A DNA stretch of 6,215 bases from Clostridia bacterium (GTDB lineage Bacteria > Bacillota_A > Clostridia > Christensenellales > Aristaeellaceae), in NCBI GenBank assembly GCA_017398245.1, contig JAFQGN010000375.1, positions 1-6,215 of the forward strand, written 5' to 3'. The notes under the pieces are model-generated. The model had not been told where the DNA came from. It saw nothing but the letters and a program-made list of their open reading frames with translations, and searched no databases. Made by a program: the position numbers and the translations under genes. Within the stretch, counting starts at the first letter, position 1, and each line of letters begins with the position of its first letter. Below are positions 5,436 to 6,215 of the stretch, piece after piece.

Positions 5436-6215
<780 letters not shown>

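Overview
The window looks like chromosomal DNA from a GC-rich Gram-positive anaerobe of the gut, most likely in the class Clostridia. The reasons are strong GGAGG-type ribosome binding sites before every gene, Rho-independent terminators with long stems, a bile salt hydrolase-type gene, an alpha-L-fucosidase-type gene, and a Gly-Pro-Thr collagen-like protein of the kind often found on clostridial spores. The genus cannot be read from this sequence. I see no rRNA, tRNA, CRISPR array, insertion sequence or phage gene.

Layout. (1) Bases 1-237 are lower in GC, hold the terminator of the first gene, and may contain the very start of a minus-strand gene cut by the window edge. (2) Bases 238-840 (minus) encode a small secreted protein of unknown function, with its own extended -10 promoter. 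(3) Bases 841-1065 are a divergent intergenic region. On the plus side it carries a promoter whose spacer is filled by a perfect 24-bp palindrome. (4) Bases 1066-1614 (plus) encode a flavodoxin-fold NAD(P)H:FMN reductase-like protein with a cysteine cluster resembling iron-sulfur flavoproteins, closed by a 17-bp-stem terminator. (5) Bases 1615-1969 contain no convincing gene; they hold an extended -10 promoter and a roughly 155-nt leader able to form three successive hairpins. (6) Bases 1970-5320 (plus) form a tight three-gene transcription unit: an EamA/DMT-family membrane transporter, an intracellular GH29 alpha-L-fucosidase and a choloylglycine hydrolase (bile salt hydrolase type). It ends in a terminator at 5334-5367. 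(7) From 5527 to the window end (plus) runs a collagen-like protein with a cysteine-rich N-terminal segment and a 63-bp tandem repeat. Its 3' end lies outside the window.

How the parts may work together. The three-gene unit joins two activities aimed at host-derived compounds, fucosylated glycans and conjugated bile salts, with an exporter/importer of small metabolites. Co-transcription follows from the 22- and 29-nt gaps, the single upstream promoter and the single downstream terminator; the shared physiology is inference. The collagen-like gene lacks a signal peptide and is preceded by a possible mother-cell sigma (SigE/SigK-like) promoter, which would fit a spore-surface protein. The palindrome upstream of the flavoprotein gene suggests control by a dimeric repressor that is not in the window.
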